Part shown: positions 10,036 to 18,198 of the stretch, in pieces
How positions within the stretch are numbered: the stretch's first letter is position 1
Layout: each line of letters opens with the position of its first letter
Virus record (IMG/VR): IMGVR_UViG_3300034272_000238
Span: 1 to 44,707 of that record
Strand: one strand, 5' to 3'
DNA: 44,707 nt
DNA from: a virus
Made by a program: the position numbers and the translations under genes
Notes under the pieces: generated by a model
Told to the model about the DNA's origin: nothing
The model's input: only the letters and a program-made list of their open reading frames with translations
Databases searched by the model: none

Positions 10036-10866
10036 TTAACCCCAGTTTATATTTTCTACCAAGCTTGCCGACATTGTTCCTGCCGCTCTATATAGATCTG
10101 CCGTAAGAGATCCTGAAGCAGATCCACGAATCGGCTTGGGTGGTTTGCGTGGTTTCTGTGGCTTCTGGAAGATAGATCGAGGAAGCGGTATCGGTTTGGG
10201 TAGAGCAGGTGCAAGTTCAGGCTTAACCATCCTGTTAGCTTCTGCAGCAATATCAGCGCCGTACTTGTCAGCAGCAATCTTACGAAGATTCACGTTGTAC
10301 TGCTTCTCAGCACTGACAAGAGTTTCTGCAAGAATTGCTTGATTCCTTCCTACTTGTGCCAAGACGGCTTGAATCGTTTTTCCAGCAGACCTACCGGCTT
10401 GTCCTCTCGCTGCAGCCTTACCCTCAGCTTCCAACGCTTGAACAAACAGGTCTTGATTCTCGAAGGCTGTTGCAATGCTCTGCTCTTCAAGGAACCTGTT
10501 CTCTGATTCCATTGCCACTTGTGCAGCGATGTTGTTGAAGTTTAGCTGCTGCCTAAACGTCTGCTCCGACTTGTTGTAGGCTTTCATCTGCATGTTGTAT
10601 TCGTAATTACGAATCGCCATGCCATGGTTGTAGTCGTTTGTTGCGGTAGCCTCGCGCCAACCAAGCTCCGCATTCTCATTTCTTATTGCAATATCGCGTG
10701 ACCGCCGGGCATACCTATAGTCCCGCTTTGCCTGATTCCAGTTGTATTTGTAGACTCTGGTATCATAGATATATTTCTTGTCAAGTGCAGCCTGCTCGGC
10801 CTTCCTTTCTGCGTCTCCAGCAAAGAGACCAAATACTGTCTTTAGGCCATCTGACAATATCGACAT
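10036..10866 (-). CDS. Internal virion protein, gp14-like
   Basis: This 276-residue protein lies immediately after tail tube B and before the gp15-like gene, the place of T7 gp14 (196 residues). The N-terminus (MSILSDGLKTVFGLFAGDAE) is followed by a long helical region rich in Arg, Tyr and Asn (YRYARRSRDIAIRNENAELG). A Gln/Ala-rich section (FNNIAAQVAMESENRFLEEQ) follows, then a Pro/Lys-rich tail (PKPIPLPRSIFQKPQKPRKP). This composition is usual for cyanopodovirus gp14 homologues, which are ejected and embed in the outer membrane in T7. Function is taken from position and composition; there is no catalytic motif. Confidence 0.82.
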   Translation of the reverse strand: MSILSDGLKTVFGLFAGDAERKAEQAALDKKYIYDTRVYKYNWNQAKRDYRYARRSRDIAIRNENAELGWREATATNDYNHGMAIRNYEYNMQMKAYNKSEQTFRQQLNFNNIAAQVAMESENRFLEEQSIATAFENQDLFVQALEAEGKAAARGQAGRSAGKTIQAVLAQVGRNQAILAETLVSAEKQYNVNLRKIAADKYGADIAAEANRMVKPELAPALPKPIPLPRSIFQKPQKPRKPPKPIRGSASGSLTADLYRAAGTMSASLVENINWG

Positions 10867-10867
10867 G

Positions 10868-13270
10868 TTATGCCCTCCTATAGAATCGTGGTGAATAAGA
10901 TCCTTCCCACATCATCGAAGTAAGAGAGATCGGGAATGGTGAATCACTAAAGACCTTTAGGTCAAAGTTAGAATTACGTTGATGAATAGGTAATGTGTAC
11001 ACGGTCTGTTCATTCAGAGGAACGTCATCAGCCAAGTAATAGTCAGCATCTTGGATCGACTGAACGTCATACCATTCGGATTGACCTTTTGCTTTCAGCT
11101 TGAAGCCAACGTTGCTGGAAAGACCAACTGAGAACTTAACCCGAGCAACAGTCAGATTTGCTGTGTAATCAGATCTGTTCTCCCCAATCTGATAGTAGAT
11201 CGTTGGGAGTTGGATGTCAAAGTCATACTTGAATCCAAGGTAGACCTTATTTGCTTGTGCTGAGTAATCATCACCGACAAACTCAAAGTAAGGACCAGTT
11301 AAATCACTACCACGAGTAGGAGTCACAGTGAAGCCAGACTCACCAGTGTTGGTTGGGTCAGCAATGATGACTGCAGGGCTTAAGGTCGTGATGTCTTTAT
11401 ACCGGAGGTAGCAACGATTAACCTTCGTAGTAGCGTTGTAGGAGACGCTAGAAGGCGTTGCGTATTGGTCCAGGCATAGTTGCACCACCTGACCGCTATC
11501 GGCTCTCAGAATGGCATCGTCGGGGGTCTGAGTGAGGTTCGCTTTGCAGAGGGTATACTGACCAGACTGATACGTGACAATGTACGTGTCATCACTATCG
11601 ACAGTAAAGAACTGGACATTACCTTGCATCTTCCAGTTGAACCATGTCTGCATTGCTGTCTCTTCACCAACTGTGTAAGTCCTAAAGAAGTAAACGTATT
11701 GTGAAGACGGACCATACATCGCAAAGAATGAGTTCTGAGGCGATGCAATGAGATCTGCTACGGAATCAGGAACCCATTCAGATACCACTCGGCCAATGTC
11801 CAACACATCAGGGTTTTCTTGCTGACCACGAGTAGCCATTGCGTAGATACGGGTATAACCTGGAGACTTGCTCAGGAATACCATGTTTGTACCAACGTCT
11901 ACTGGAGGGATCAGTTCCTCATTCTCATAGTTGGAGATGGTCCTGATGACTGAAGTCTTAGGGGTAAGGATACCGTCATCTGAATACATCAAGAACTGCT
12001 GACTCTTACTGAACAGCACAAGACCCTGAGCAGCAGGAAGTACTGAGTGAAGAACAGCAGGTCGCAAGCTGGAGCAACTGATGTCAATGGGATCGTTGTC
12101 AGCTTGTGTAAGTGCAGAGACGTGGTAGAAGTTGTAGAACTCACCACTTTGACTCATCGACACATTGTCACCAGTCAAGAAGCCAAGGCGGTTGTTGTGG
12201 AAGAAGACCTGTTGGATCTTTTTTCCAACAAAACTTGGGTGCTCATTGGTGTCATTGTCGCCAACAAGACGCTCTTCCCAAGTGATGGGTCGAAGTTCAA
12301 AGGTGTTGAGTGCGGTGTTCACCAGCTCATGCGGCATGGTGGATGCAGTCAAACCCTTAGATACGTTCGGTGCTACGGTCTCCTGCCAGCTACCTTTACC
12401 AGAGACACCGTTCTCTGCGATAAAGGTTGCGTAGTAGGAGTCCTCCTTTGCAACAGTATTGTTGATCTTGATCACTCGACCCTGAACGCTTTCAGCAGGC
12501 AGTTCAGAGAAGTTGTTGGCTTCATCTTGAAATGCTCTCAGCTCTTCACCGCTGATACCACCACGAGCTTCAATAGTGAAAGCAGATGACCCAGAGAGTT
12601 CGATGCTACCTTTGCATTTGGTCTTAGTGACACCAGCAGGAAGGGAGATGTTTGTAAAGATCTGATCGAGAATGTCAGTTGCATTCAAGACCTTGTTCGT
12701 CGTCGTATTGGTGTTGGCAGGGTCTTCTGTGTTCTTGGTGGTGAAGCTATAAGCTGCAGCAGAACCTACCTTGACGTAATACTCGGCGCCGTACTCCGCA
12801 CTGTAAAGACGGATGGTTGCCTTTGACTTTGCAGTGAAGCTTGGTGCTGCTTGGGTTGTTACAGTGACTTGGTTATTAGCGACAATCGTTGTATCTTGTA
12901 CAGTCAGTACTTGAAGACTGTTCTTGGCATTTGAACTACCGTAGGTCAGATAGCTGCTACCAGTGTTGGTTACAGTGACAGTCGCTGCTGGGTTGTTGAC
13001 ATTCCAGATCTTGATGCTGGTCCCATAAATCACACCGATGTACTTCTCAGTATCATCTCGGTTGATGTAGAACCACTTACCATTCTGGAATTCATTCGTG
13101 GTAGACGAAAGGTTGCCTAACCACTTGGTGCCAGGCCGCTTTGACAATCCATAGGTAGGATCTGCGTAAGCATTGATTGCTTCTACAACCTGCCCTGGAA
13201 GCTTCTTGTCGTCTGGCTGCTTGGATACACCACCAAGAAAGTTAGGTATTAGTTGAGTTACACTTGCCAT
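10868..13270 (-). CDS. Tail tubular protein B (gp12-like nozzle)
   Basis: This 800-residue protein matches T7 gp12 (794) in length and position. The N-terminus MASVTQLIPNFLGGVSKQPD is the characteristic start of the family ('QxxPNLxGGVSxQPD'), followed by ...SKRPGTKWLG. It forms the hexameric tail nozzle and fibre attachment ring. The ATG overlaps the stop of tail tube A within TGATGG. Mostly beta-rich, with no signal peptide. The C-terminus ends SMMWEGSYSPRFYRRA, also typical of the family. Confidence 0.95.
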   Translation of the reverse strand: MASVTQLIPNFLGGVSKQPDDKKLPGQVVEAINAYADPTYGLSKRPGTKWLGNLSSTTNEFQNGKWFYINRDDTEKYIGVIYGTSIKIWNVNNPAATVTVTNTGSSYLTYGSSNAKNSLQVLTVQDTTIVANNQVTVTTQAAPSFTAKSKATIRLYSAEYGAEYYVKVGSAAAYSFTTKNTEDPANTNTTTNKVLNATDILDQIFTNISLPAGVTKTKCKGSIELSGSSAFTIEARGGISGEELRAFQDEANNFSELPAESVQGRVIKINNTVAKEDSYYATFIAENGVSGKGSWQETVAPNVSKGLTASTMPHELVNTALNTFELRPITWEERLVGDNDTNEHPSFVGKKIQQVFFHNNRLGFLTGDNVSMSQSGEFYNFYHVSALTQADNDPIDISCSSLRPAVLHSVLPAAQGLVLFSKSQQFLMYSDDGILTPKTSVIRTISNYENEELIPPVDVGTNMVFLSKSPGYTRIYAMATRGQQENPDVLDIGRVVSEWVPDSVADLIASPQNSFFAMYGPSSQYVYFFRTYTVGEETAMQTWFNWKMQGNVQFFTVDSDDTYIVTYQSGQYTLCKANLTQTPDDAILRADSGQVVQLCLDQYATPSSVSYNATTKVNRCYLRYKDITTLSPAVIIADPTNTGESGFTVTPTRGSDLTGPYFEFVGDDYSAQANKVYLGFKYDFDIQLPTIYYQIGENRSDYTANLTVARVKFSVGLSSNVGFKLKAKGQSEWYDVQSIQDADYYLADDVPLNEQTVYTLPIHQRNSNFDLKVFSDSPFPISLTSMMWEGSYSPRFYRRA

Positions 13271-13878
13271 CAGCGATACAATGCCTTATAGGGTTCATAG
13301 CTGTTGTAGTAGTTGGCTCCACGAGGATGACCAAAGAAGGTGTAGTCTCCTTGGTTGCATTCATACTCAAGAGCCATTGCACGGGTGTATGCTTCCTTTT
13401 GTTGGAGCATCTGGTACTGAGTACTGTCACCAACAATCCGTGAGGATGTGATACTGGCAGCTCGTGCAACGATGTAGTCTTTGATTGGTGTCGGAAGATC
13501 GACCCAATCAAACAACCACACCACATCACACAGCACCTGTTCGGTGAAGGTGTACGAGTGAGCAGTGCGGTCATACAGCTTCCCACTACGACGTACAACA
13601 TCCCGATCCCTGTAGCTAGGAGTTAGATCTAGTTGGAGTACGTTGTTGGGAATGAGAATCTGGTTGTTGTTGTCGGGAGTAAACGGGTATTCATACTCCC
13701 GGTTAAAGGTCCATCCTTCTGCCTGAACCTCCCGTGACACCTGTTGAAGGGTGTCGTACGCAATCGCAACGTCCGGGTTGGTTTGATCAAGGGTGGTTAC
13801 AGGCGCCTGACCAACTGACGCCAGAATTTCATTAACAGCTTGAAGCTCAGTCTGAGCGTTAGTGGTAGGGAACGGCAT
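13270..13878 (-). CDS. Tail tubular protein A (gp11-like)
   Basis: I chose the ATG at 13878 (MPFPTTNAQTELQAVNEILA, 202 residues). The longer GTG-initiated frame to 13920 would run through the terminator hairpin at 13904-13932. T7 gp11 is 196 residues. The family signature is visible at the start (ELQAVNEILASVGQAPV), in the middle (REVQAEGWTFNREYEYPF) and later (DVVWLFDWVDLPTPIKDYIV). It forms the dodecameric gatekeeper ring between portal and nozzle. Confidence 0.93.
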   Translation of the reverse strand: MPFPTTNAQTELQAVNEILASVGQAPVTTLDQTNPDVAIAYDTLQQVSREVQAEGWTFNREYEYPFTPDNNNQILIPNNVLQLDLTPSYRDRDVVRRSGKLYDRTAHSYTFTEQVLCDVVWLFDWVDLPTPIKDYIVARAASITSSRIVGDSTQYQMLQQKEAYTRAMALEYECNQGDYTFFGHPRGANYYNSYEPYKALYR

Positions 13879-13903
13879 AACAGAAGTGTTGTATGCGATG
13901 GAT

Positions 13904-13932
13904 AAAAAAGAGGGGACCACAAAGGATCCCCC
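13904..13932 (-). terminator. Rho-independent terminator after the capsid module (T-phi position)
   Basis: On the minus strand GGGGATCC-TTTGT-GGTCCCC forms a stem (one bulged T) followed directly by TCTTTTTT. It lies 6 bp after the 59-residue gene downstream of the capsid gene and before tail tube A, the place of T7's T-phi terminator that lowers expression of gene 11 onward relative to capsid. Confidence 0.85.
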
Positions 13933-13938
13933 AATGAA

Positions 13939-14118
13939 TCAGACGTTAGCGATGTTGCACTCAACGCCAGGATAAGCAGTACGCAGACCCTTGGTGGTCG
14001 AAGCCACAGCAGAGTCAGCGACAGCAGAGCCATAACCAAAACGAGTCTTGGCTACAGAAATACGAACGGCATCAGTGGTGCAAGCACCGTTGTTGCCAGC
14101 AGCTACAGAAGCAGCCAT
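13939..14118 (-). CDS. Small conserved-looking protein downstream of capsid, unknown
   Basis: This 59-residue frame begins MAASVAAGNNGACTTDAVRI and ends LRTAYPGVECNIANV. It is rich in Ala, Thr, Val and Gly, like a structural protein, and uses the same GCT/ACC-rich codons as the capsid genes. It sits between another small capsid-linked gene and the terminator, so it is in the most strongly expressed segment. A capsid decoration or accessory virion protein is a guess from position only. Confidence 0.7.
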   Translation of the reverse strand: MAASVAAGNNGACTTDAVRISVAKTRFGYGSAVADSAVASTTKGLRTAYPGVECNIANV

Positions 14119-14133
14119 GATGTTTTACCTCAA

Positions 14134-14331
14134 TCAGGGAGTAGGAGCGACGTAAGGCAGCTTGCCGTCTACGTCATCAGTCTTCACCTTGTCGAGGCGA
14201 ATGCCCTGACCCGAAGCCACAGTCCGACCAAACTCCACAGGAGTCAGCGGATTCTGAGTTTGCGAGTTGGTAATACTACCAATGGCATTTCCTTCAACAA
14301 GGATCACCGAAGTGCCAGGAACAATAGACAT
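14134..14331 (-). CDS. Small protein after the major capsid gene, unknown
   Basis: It has 65 residues (MSIVPGTSVILVEGNAIGSI... DGKLPYVAPTP), starting 15 bp after the capsid gene stop. Beta-rich composition and capsid-like codon use suggest a virion or capsid-accessory protein. I do not recognise the family. Confidence 0.75.
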   Translation of the reverse strand: MSIVPGTSVILVEGNAIGSITNSQTQNPLTPVEFGRTVASGQGIRLDKVKTDDVDGKLPYVAPTP

Positions 14332-14346
14332 GTGTCTTGCTCCTTA

Positions 14347-15366
14347 TCAGGAACGAGCAGACTGCAGCTCGATAGCGCAGGCAGGGTTCAGGGTGCCGCA
14401 ACCCATGGCAAGACGACCCACAATGATGTCACCTTGATACATGGTGCGAACGTCAGAACCAGTGGTCTGCACTTGAGGACCAATGGCCTCAACCACACCA
14501 GCAGCATCTTTGTGGTAGATCAGACCGCAGTGGGTGCTGAAGTTACCGGAGTAGTCGTTGTTCTCACCGTTCACAGCAGCAACAGTACCGGCCAGGAAGG
14601 GCAGGTTGTTGGAGCGCTTGATGGGAATACCAGCGATCTCATAGAGACCCTCACCGGACTGCAGGCTACCGGAGGTGTTACCGAAGTCACGGTTCAGGAT
14701 GTTGCTGTCAACCTGGCTCACCAGTGCGTAGTACTGACGAGGGGACAGCACAGCCATACGACCCTGCTTGGGCAGGTTCTTCTCATCCATGATGGAAGCA
14801 GCTTCAAAGAAGGCATCCACCAGAGCTTGAGCGTCGTACTCTTTCTGCACACCCAGTTGGATGATGCTACCGCCGGGCTCAGGGCCAGGAGCAGCAGTGA
14901 TCGGGTGAGCTTCACGAGCAGCCTTAGCGATCTGACGGAAGATCTTCTTGTCGTAAGCCTCAGCCAGAGCGTGGCCGATCTTAGCGGCGATCTCAGAACG
15001 CAGGCTGTAGTGAGCCAGGGTCTCATCGAGATCGTACACAAAGGCAGAACTTACGAGAAGGTCGTCACAGACGATGGTCTTCTCAGCCACCGGGGGATCA
15101 CCAGAACCCAGGATCGGAGTACCGGGTTCGTGGTACGAAGCCTCCATACGGCCCGTGAAAATGAACTGCATCGCCTTCCCATTTTTCAGGGTACGGCTCT
15201 GCACAGTGCCTTTGGCGATAGTGGCGCTTTCATACGCCTTGAACATTTCGCCCGAGAACAGTTTCAGATAAGTTGCATACTTGGTATCGTAAGCAGTACC
15301 AAGAGCAAGAGGAGTGGCCGACGTATTATTTACGCGACCAATAGAAGTTACGGTAGTGTTAGCCAC
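14347..15366 (-). CDS. Major capsid protein (gp10-like, HK97 fold)
   Basis: This 339-residue protein (T7 gp10A is 345) is in the capsid position after scaffold. Family features include SPRQYYALVSQVDSNILNRD, IAGIPIKRSNNLPF, VGRLAMGCGTLNPACAIEL, and the HK97-type N-arm region YLKLFSGEMFKAYESATI. The start is GTG (GTG GCT AAC ACT ACC); no in-frame ATG lies near. A 216-base structured leader precedes it. I see no frameshifted 10B-style extension before the next gene. A long open frame on the opposite strand (14260-15411) is a codon-bias shadow. Confidence 0.95.
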   Translation of the reverse strand: MANTTVTSIGRVNNTSATPLALGTAYDTKYATYLKLFSGEMFKAYESATIAKGTVQSRTLKNGKAMQFIFTGRMEASYHEPGTPILGSGDPPVAEKTIVCDDLLVSSAFVYDLDETLAHYSLRSEIAAKIGHALAEAYDKKIFRQIAKAAREAHPITAAPGPEPGGSIIQLGVQKEYDAQALVDAFFEAASIMDEKNLPKQGRMAVLSPRQYYALVSQVDSNILNRDFGNTSGSLQSGEGLYEIAGIPIKRSNNLPFLAGTVAAVNGENNDYSGNFSTHCGLIYHKDAAGVVEAIGPQVQTTGSDVRTMYQGDIIVGRLAMGCGTLNPACAIELQSARS

Positions 15367-15582
15367 AATAGTAAAGAGAGAAGTTTGTGTTCGTTCTCTC
15401 TAAGCGCTTAGAGAATCACATGGTTAAACATGTGCTCATTAAAGTTTTGTTTGATGTCGTCTCTCCGACTGTCATGGCATTGGTTGTCGGCGTACCGGCC
15501 AGTGCCAATAAGAGTAGGGTCCGACTCTGAGGTGCCCTACTCCAACCACATCGCTGTGGATTTCAGCCCGAGTTAGCGGGAA
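15367..15582 (-). promoter_or_regulatory. Highly structured leader of the capsid gene
   Basis: This 216-base non-coding stretch holds five clean hairpins, in minus-strand order: CCCG-CTAACT-CGGG (15567-15580); CCACA-GCGA-TGTGG with a GNRA-type loop (15546-15559); an 8-bp stem GAGTAGGG/CCCTACTC (15512-15542); CACATG-TTTAAC-CATGTG (15417-15434); and the 18-base palindrome TCTCTAAGCGCTTAGAGA (15397-15414). Segments AGTCGGA occur twice. A phage promoter should lie here by analogy with T7 phi10. The GGGCACC in the third hairpin loosely resembles the core of the published Syn5 promoter, but this is weak. No reading frame fits. Confidence 0.6.
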
Positions 15583-15726
15583 CTATTTCTTGTCAGTCTT
15601 TGCTGCTTTCTTAAATTGTGCCGCAGTCGGCGCACCACTCGATCCAGCCTTCCTCATCTTCTCACCAGAACCATTCTTGATGCGAAGACGTTTGGCGTGG
15701 ATGTTGGCGTAGAGACCGGGTTTCAT
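15583..15726 (-). CDS. Small basic cyanophage protein (GLYANIHAKR family)
   Basis: This 47-residue frame begins MKPGLYANIHAKRLRIKNGS and continues with GEKMRKAGSSGAPTAAQFKK. I recognise the GLYANIHAKRxRIKxGSGEKMRKxG pattern as a short basic protein widespread in marine cyanophages; function unknown. Its ATG overlaps the stop of the preceding 15-residue frame (TGATG). It lies between psbA and capsid. Confidence 0.88.
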   Translation of the reverse strand: MKPGLYANIHAKRLRIKNGSGEKMRKAGSSGAPTAAQFKKAAKTDKK

Positions 15727-15773
15727 CAGCAGCCTTTTTTGCCGCCGCCACCCTTACCACCTTTGCCTTTCAT
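15726..15773 (-). CDS. Candidate 15-residue Gly/Lys peptide
   Basis: The frame reads MKGKGGKGGGGKKGC and stops at TGA, whose last base begins the next ATG (TGATG). It starts 2 bases after the stop of the upstream 58-residue gene. The tight TGA-TC-ATG and TGATG junctions suggest a translated, coupled mini-gene. The composition could also be a by-product of a spacer, so only moderate confidence. Confidence 0.45.
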   Translation of the reverse strand: MKGKGGKGGGGKKGC

Positions 15774-15775
15774 GA

Positions 15776-15952
15776 TCAGGCAGGCCAGGCAGCACCACCG
15801 GCTTGAACCTTCGTACCTTTCGGGCTCAGTTCAGTCAGGGTTTGAGCAGTCTCGCCGTAAGCACTAATGAATGCCTGGCTGTTTGCAGTAGGGGTTACGT
15901 ACTGCACAGTCACCGAAGAGACCTTCGGATCAAAGGGATTTGCTGTTGCCAT
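15776..15952 (-). CDS. Small protein downstream of psbA, unknown
   Basis: This 58-residue frame begins MATANPFDPKVSSVTVQYVT and ends KGTKVQAGGAAWPA. It starts 2 bases after the psbA stop. Ala/Thr/Val-rich, with no cysteine and no membrane segment. Its capsid-like composition and place just before the capsid gene suggest a structural or capsid-accessory role; I do not recognise the family. Confidence 0.75.
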   Translation of the reverse strand: MATANPFDPKVSSVTVQYVTPTANSQAFISAYGETAQTLTELSPKGTKVQAGGAAWPA

Positions 15953-15954
15953 TG

Positions 15955-17037
15955 TTATCCAATAGAAGGAGACACCAGCGCCACAGGGGTGGTTTCAGCA
16001 CTGGCAAGGTCAAGGGGGAAGTTATGGGCATTACGTTCGTGCATTACCTCAAAGCCAAGGTTAGCACGATTGAGAATGTCAGCCCAAGTATTAACGACAC
16101 GACCATTGTTGTCGAGCAGTGATTGGTTAAAATTGAAGCCGTTCAGGTTAAACGCCATTGTAGACACACCAAGAGCAGCAAACCAAATACCAACCACAGG
16201 CCAGGCAGCAAGGAAGAAATGAAGCGAGCGGCTATTATTAAAAGAAGCATACTGGAAGATAAGCCTCCCAAAATAGCCATGAGCTGCAACAATGTTATAA
16301 GTCTCTTCCTCCTGCCCAAACTTGTAACCATAGTTCTGACTTTCCTGTTCAGTAGTCTCACGTACAAGCGAGGACGTAACAAGGGAGCCGTGCATAGCAC
16401 TGAATAGCGACCCGCCGAAAACCCCAGCGACACCCAACATATGGAAGGGGTGCATTAGAATGTTATGTTCGGCTTGGAACACCAGCATGTAGTTGAAGGT
16501 TCCTGATATACCCAAAGGCATCGCGTCGCTAAAAGAACCTTGGCCAAAGGGGTAGACGAGGAAAACTGCAGATGCCGCTGCAACGGGTGCTGAGTAGGCA
16601 ACACAAATCCAAGGGCGCATCCCTAGTCGATAGCTAAGTTCCCACTCGCGTCCCATGTAAGCATAGATGCCAATGAGGAAGTGGAAGACCACAAGTTGGA
16701 ACGGTCCCCCGTTGTAGAGCCATTCATCAAGTGAATTAGCTTCCCAAATTGGGTAGAAGTGAAGTCCGATGGCATTGCTGCTCGGAACGACGGCTCCCGA
16801 TATGATGTTGTTTCCATAGAGAAGGCTCCCTGCGACAGGTTCGCGGATGCCATCAATATCAACTGGTGGAGCCGCAATGAATGCAATTACAAAGCAGATG
16901 GTGGCTGCAAGGAGACACGGAATCATCAGTGTCCCAAACCACCCAACATAAAGACGGTTGTTGGTCGAAGTGACCCAGTTAGTAAAAAGCTCCCAGGAAG
17001 ACTCCTGAGAGCGGGAATCTGCAATAGCAGTTGTCAT
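15955..17037 (-). CDS. psbA: Photosystem II reaction-centre protein D1
   Basis: This is a full-length D1 of 360 residues, starting [20 protein letters not shown] and ending with the processing region [20 protein letters not shown]. Hallmarks are the five membrane helices, the tyrosine-Z/His region ([20 protein letters not shown]), the QB loop ([20 protein letters not shown]) and the manganese-ligand tail ([14 protein letters not shown]). Phage D1 replaces damaged host D1 and keeps light energy flowing during infection. No frameshift, intron or missing ligand was seen. The start lies 5 bp after the RlpA-like stop, so the two genes are probably co-transcribed. Placement between scaffold and capsid matches other cyanopodoviruses; origin is cyanobacterial. 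Confidence 0.99.
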   Translation of the reverse strand: MTTAIADSRSQESSWELFTNWVTSTNNRLYVGWFGTLMIPCLLAATICFVIAFIAAPPVDIDGIREPVAGSLLYGNNIISGAVVPSSNAIGLHFYPIWEANSLDEWLYNGGPFQLVVFHFLIGIYAYMGREWELSYRLGMRPWICVAYSAPVAAASAVFLVYPFGQGSFSDAMPLGISGTFNYMLVFQAEHNILMHPFHMLGVAGVFGGSLFSAMHGSLVTSSLVRETTEQESQNYGYKFGQEEETYNIVAAHGYFGRLIFQYASFNNSRSLHFFLAAWPVVGIWFAALGVSTMAFNLNGFNFNQSLLDNNGRVVNTWADILNRANLGFEVMHERNAHNFPLDLASAETTPVALVSPSIG

Positions 17038-17042
17038 TGAAG

Positions 17043-17339
17043 TTAGTTAAGTCGAGTTACTTTTACCCGTCCAACTCCAGAGCCAGTGAGACCGATTATA
17101 TCAGCCGCACCTTTACTGAGATCGAGTGACCTTCCATGCATGTAGGGGCCACGATCATTTACCCGAACAACGGCACACCTCTTGAAACAGACCTGTAGGC
17201 GTGTTCCAAACGGGAGTGTCTTGTGCGCTGCAGTAAGGGATTGTTGATTGAACCGTTCACCATTAGCTGTTAGGTTACCGTTGAAACCCGGCCCATACCA
17301 CGAGCTAATTACTGACAGAGTAGTTAGAATAGGAATCAT
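17043..17339 (-). CDS. RlpA-like double-psi beta-barrel protein
   Basis: This 98-residue protein is little more than one DPBB domain. Diagnostic phrases are [57 protein letters not shown] and [10 protein letters not shown], in the order found in bacterial RlpA. In Pseudomonas, RlpA is a lytic transglycosylase acting on denuded glycan strands. The N-terminus [12 protein letters not shown] is at most a very short hydrophobic leader, so export is uncertain, and the SPOR domain of bacterial RlpA is absent. It lies between scaffold and psbA, 5 bp before psbA. Possible roles are a virion-associated muralytic factor or an accessory lysis protein. Family assignment is strong, role is inference. Confidence 0.88.
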   Translation of the reverse strand: MIPILTTLSVISSWYGPGFNGNLTANGERFNQQSLTAAHKTLPFGTRLQVCFKRCAVVRVNDRGPYMHGRSLDLSKGAADIIGLTGSGVGRVKVTRLN

Positions 17340-17381
17340 AATAATAAAGCGAAGGACTTTATATTGCCAACTCCTACTAGC

Positions 17382-17410
17382 CCCGCTAATAAACGCGCAT
17401 TAAAAGCGGG
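17382..17410 (-). promoter_or_regulatory. Hairpin upstream of the rlpA-like/psbA pair
   Basis: CCCGCT and AGCGGG (6 bp) enclose a 17-base A/T-rich loop containing GCGCG. There is no T-run after it, so it is not a classical terminator. It occupies the 97-base gap after scaffold, where a late promoter or RNA-processing site would be expected. A second small dyad, ATAAAG/CTTTAT, lies just before the gene start. Confidence 0.4.
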
Positions 17411-17436
17411 ACTTATAAGTTAAAAGAAGTCGAGAA

Positions 17437-18198
17437 CTAGAAGTTAAGATCAGATGCCTCAAGCTTTGCTGCAACATCTGCACGGTATGCAGGGTCGTTG
17501 TCATAGCGAGGATCACTCATGGCACGCACAAGTTCTGCTTGGCTACGGAACCCTTGCTGTTGAGCAGCAGGAGCCTTGCCAGTCAGCATCTGACCGTCAT
17601 AGCCTTGCGCTTCTTGGAAGCGGAATGCCAGTGCATTCACAGCGAAGTAACAGGCAAGAGGATCACCACGCTCCATAACAGAATCGTACATCTCAATCTC
17701 CTGCTCAGACAGTGACTCTTGTGCCCAAGCCATCATCTGTCCATACTGCTCTTCACCGCCAACAATACCCTGAAGACTGGATACATCTTCTGCATTGATG
17801 GTTTCTGTCTGTCCTCCTTCCTCTACTTGAGATCGGAAGTCCAAGTACATCTGAGCAAGATCAGCAGGATCCATGCTCTGCAGTTGTTGCAGTGTCTCTT
17901 CAGAGTAGTCAGTCTGAGATTCTTCCCACAGTCGATCCAAGAAGCTTGTGTCCACTTCTTGTTCAACTTCTTCGACTGGTTCTTGTTCAGTCTCTTCGGG
18001 CGTTACCTCTTCTCGATTGCCTAGCTTTCGTTGCAGCTCAATGTAGGCTTGTTCGAGATCCTCTGCATCTTTGAATTTACCAGCAAGTAATTGTTGCTGT
18101 TGTTCTTCAAGAGCCTCACCCACTTGAAGTGAGTCAAGTTCTTCTGCAGAGAACTCACCGTCTTGAGCTTCAGTTGGGTCGTACGTCAGTGTAGCCAT
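17437..18198 (-). CDS. Capsid assembly scaffolding protein (gp9-like)
   Basis: It has 253 residues and is strongly acidic and Gln/Glu-rich (EELDSLQVGEALEEQQQQLL; TPEETEQEPVEEVEQEVDTS). The conserved C-terminal half reads IVGGEEQYGQMMAWAQESLS ... YFAVNALAFRFQEAQGYDGQ ... FRSQAELVRAMSDPRYDNDP, typical of podovirus scaffolds. It shapes the procapsid and is removed before packaging. It sits between portal and capsid modules, and its start overlaps the preceding small gene. Confidence 0.93.
   Translation of the reverse strand: MATLTYDPTEAQDGEFSAEELDSLQVGEALEEQQQQLLAGKFKDAEDLEQAYIELQRKLGNREEVTPEETEQEPVEEVEQEVDTSFLDRLWEESQTDYSEETLQQLQSMDPADLAQMYLDFRSQVEEGGQTETINAEDVSSLQGIVGGEEQYGQMMAWAQESLSEQEIEMYDSVMERGDPLACYFAVNALAFRFQEAQGYDGQMLTGKAPAAQQQGFRSQAELVRAMSDPRYDNDPAYRADVAAKLEASDLNF

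Noticed and set aside
12047-12589. 180-residue plus-strand frame inside tail tube B (and 4427-4957 inside gp16)
   Set aside because: No start signal, no recognisable domain, fully inside well-supported minus-strand genes.
13878-13920. Longer GTG-started tail tube A
   Set aside because: The extension would place the start inside the terminator hairpin; family proteins begin near MPFPTTN.
14260-15411. 383-residue open frame on the plus strand opposite the capsid gene
   Set aside because: It is a shadow caused by capsid codon bias. The translation is Ser/Thr/Val/Gly-rich with no domain, and the minus-strand capsid is certain.
15510-15545. Syn5-type phage promoter
   Set aside because: Only GGGCACC matches the published core, it lies in a hairpin, and I found no second good copy in non-coding sequence.
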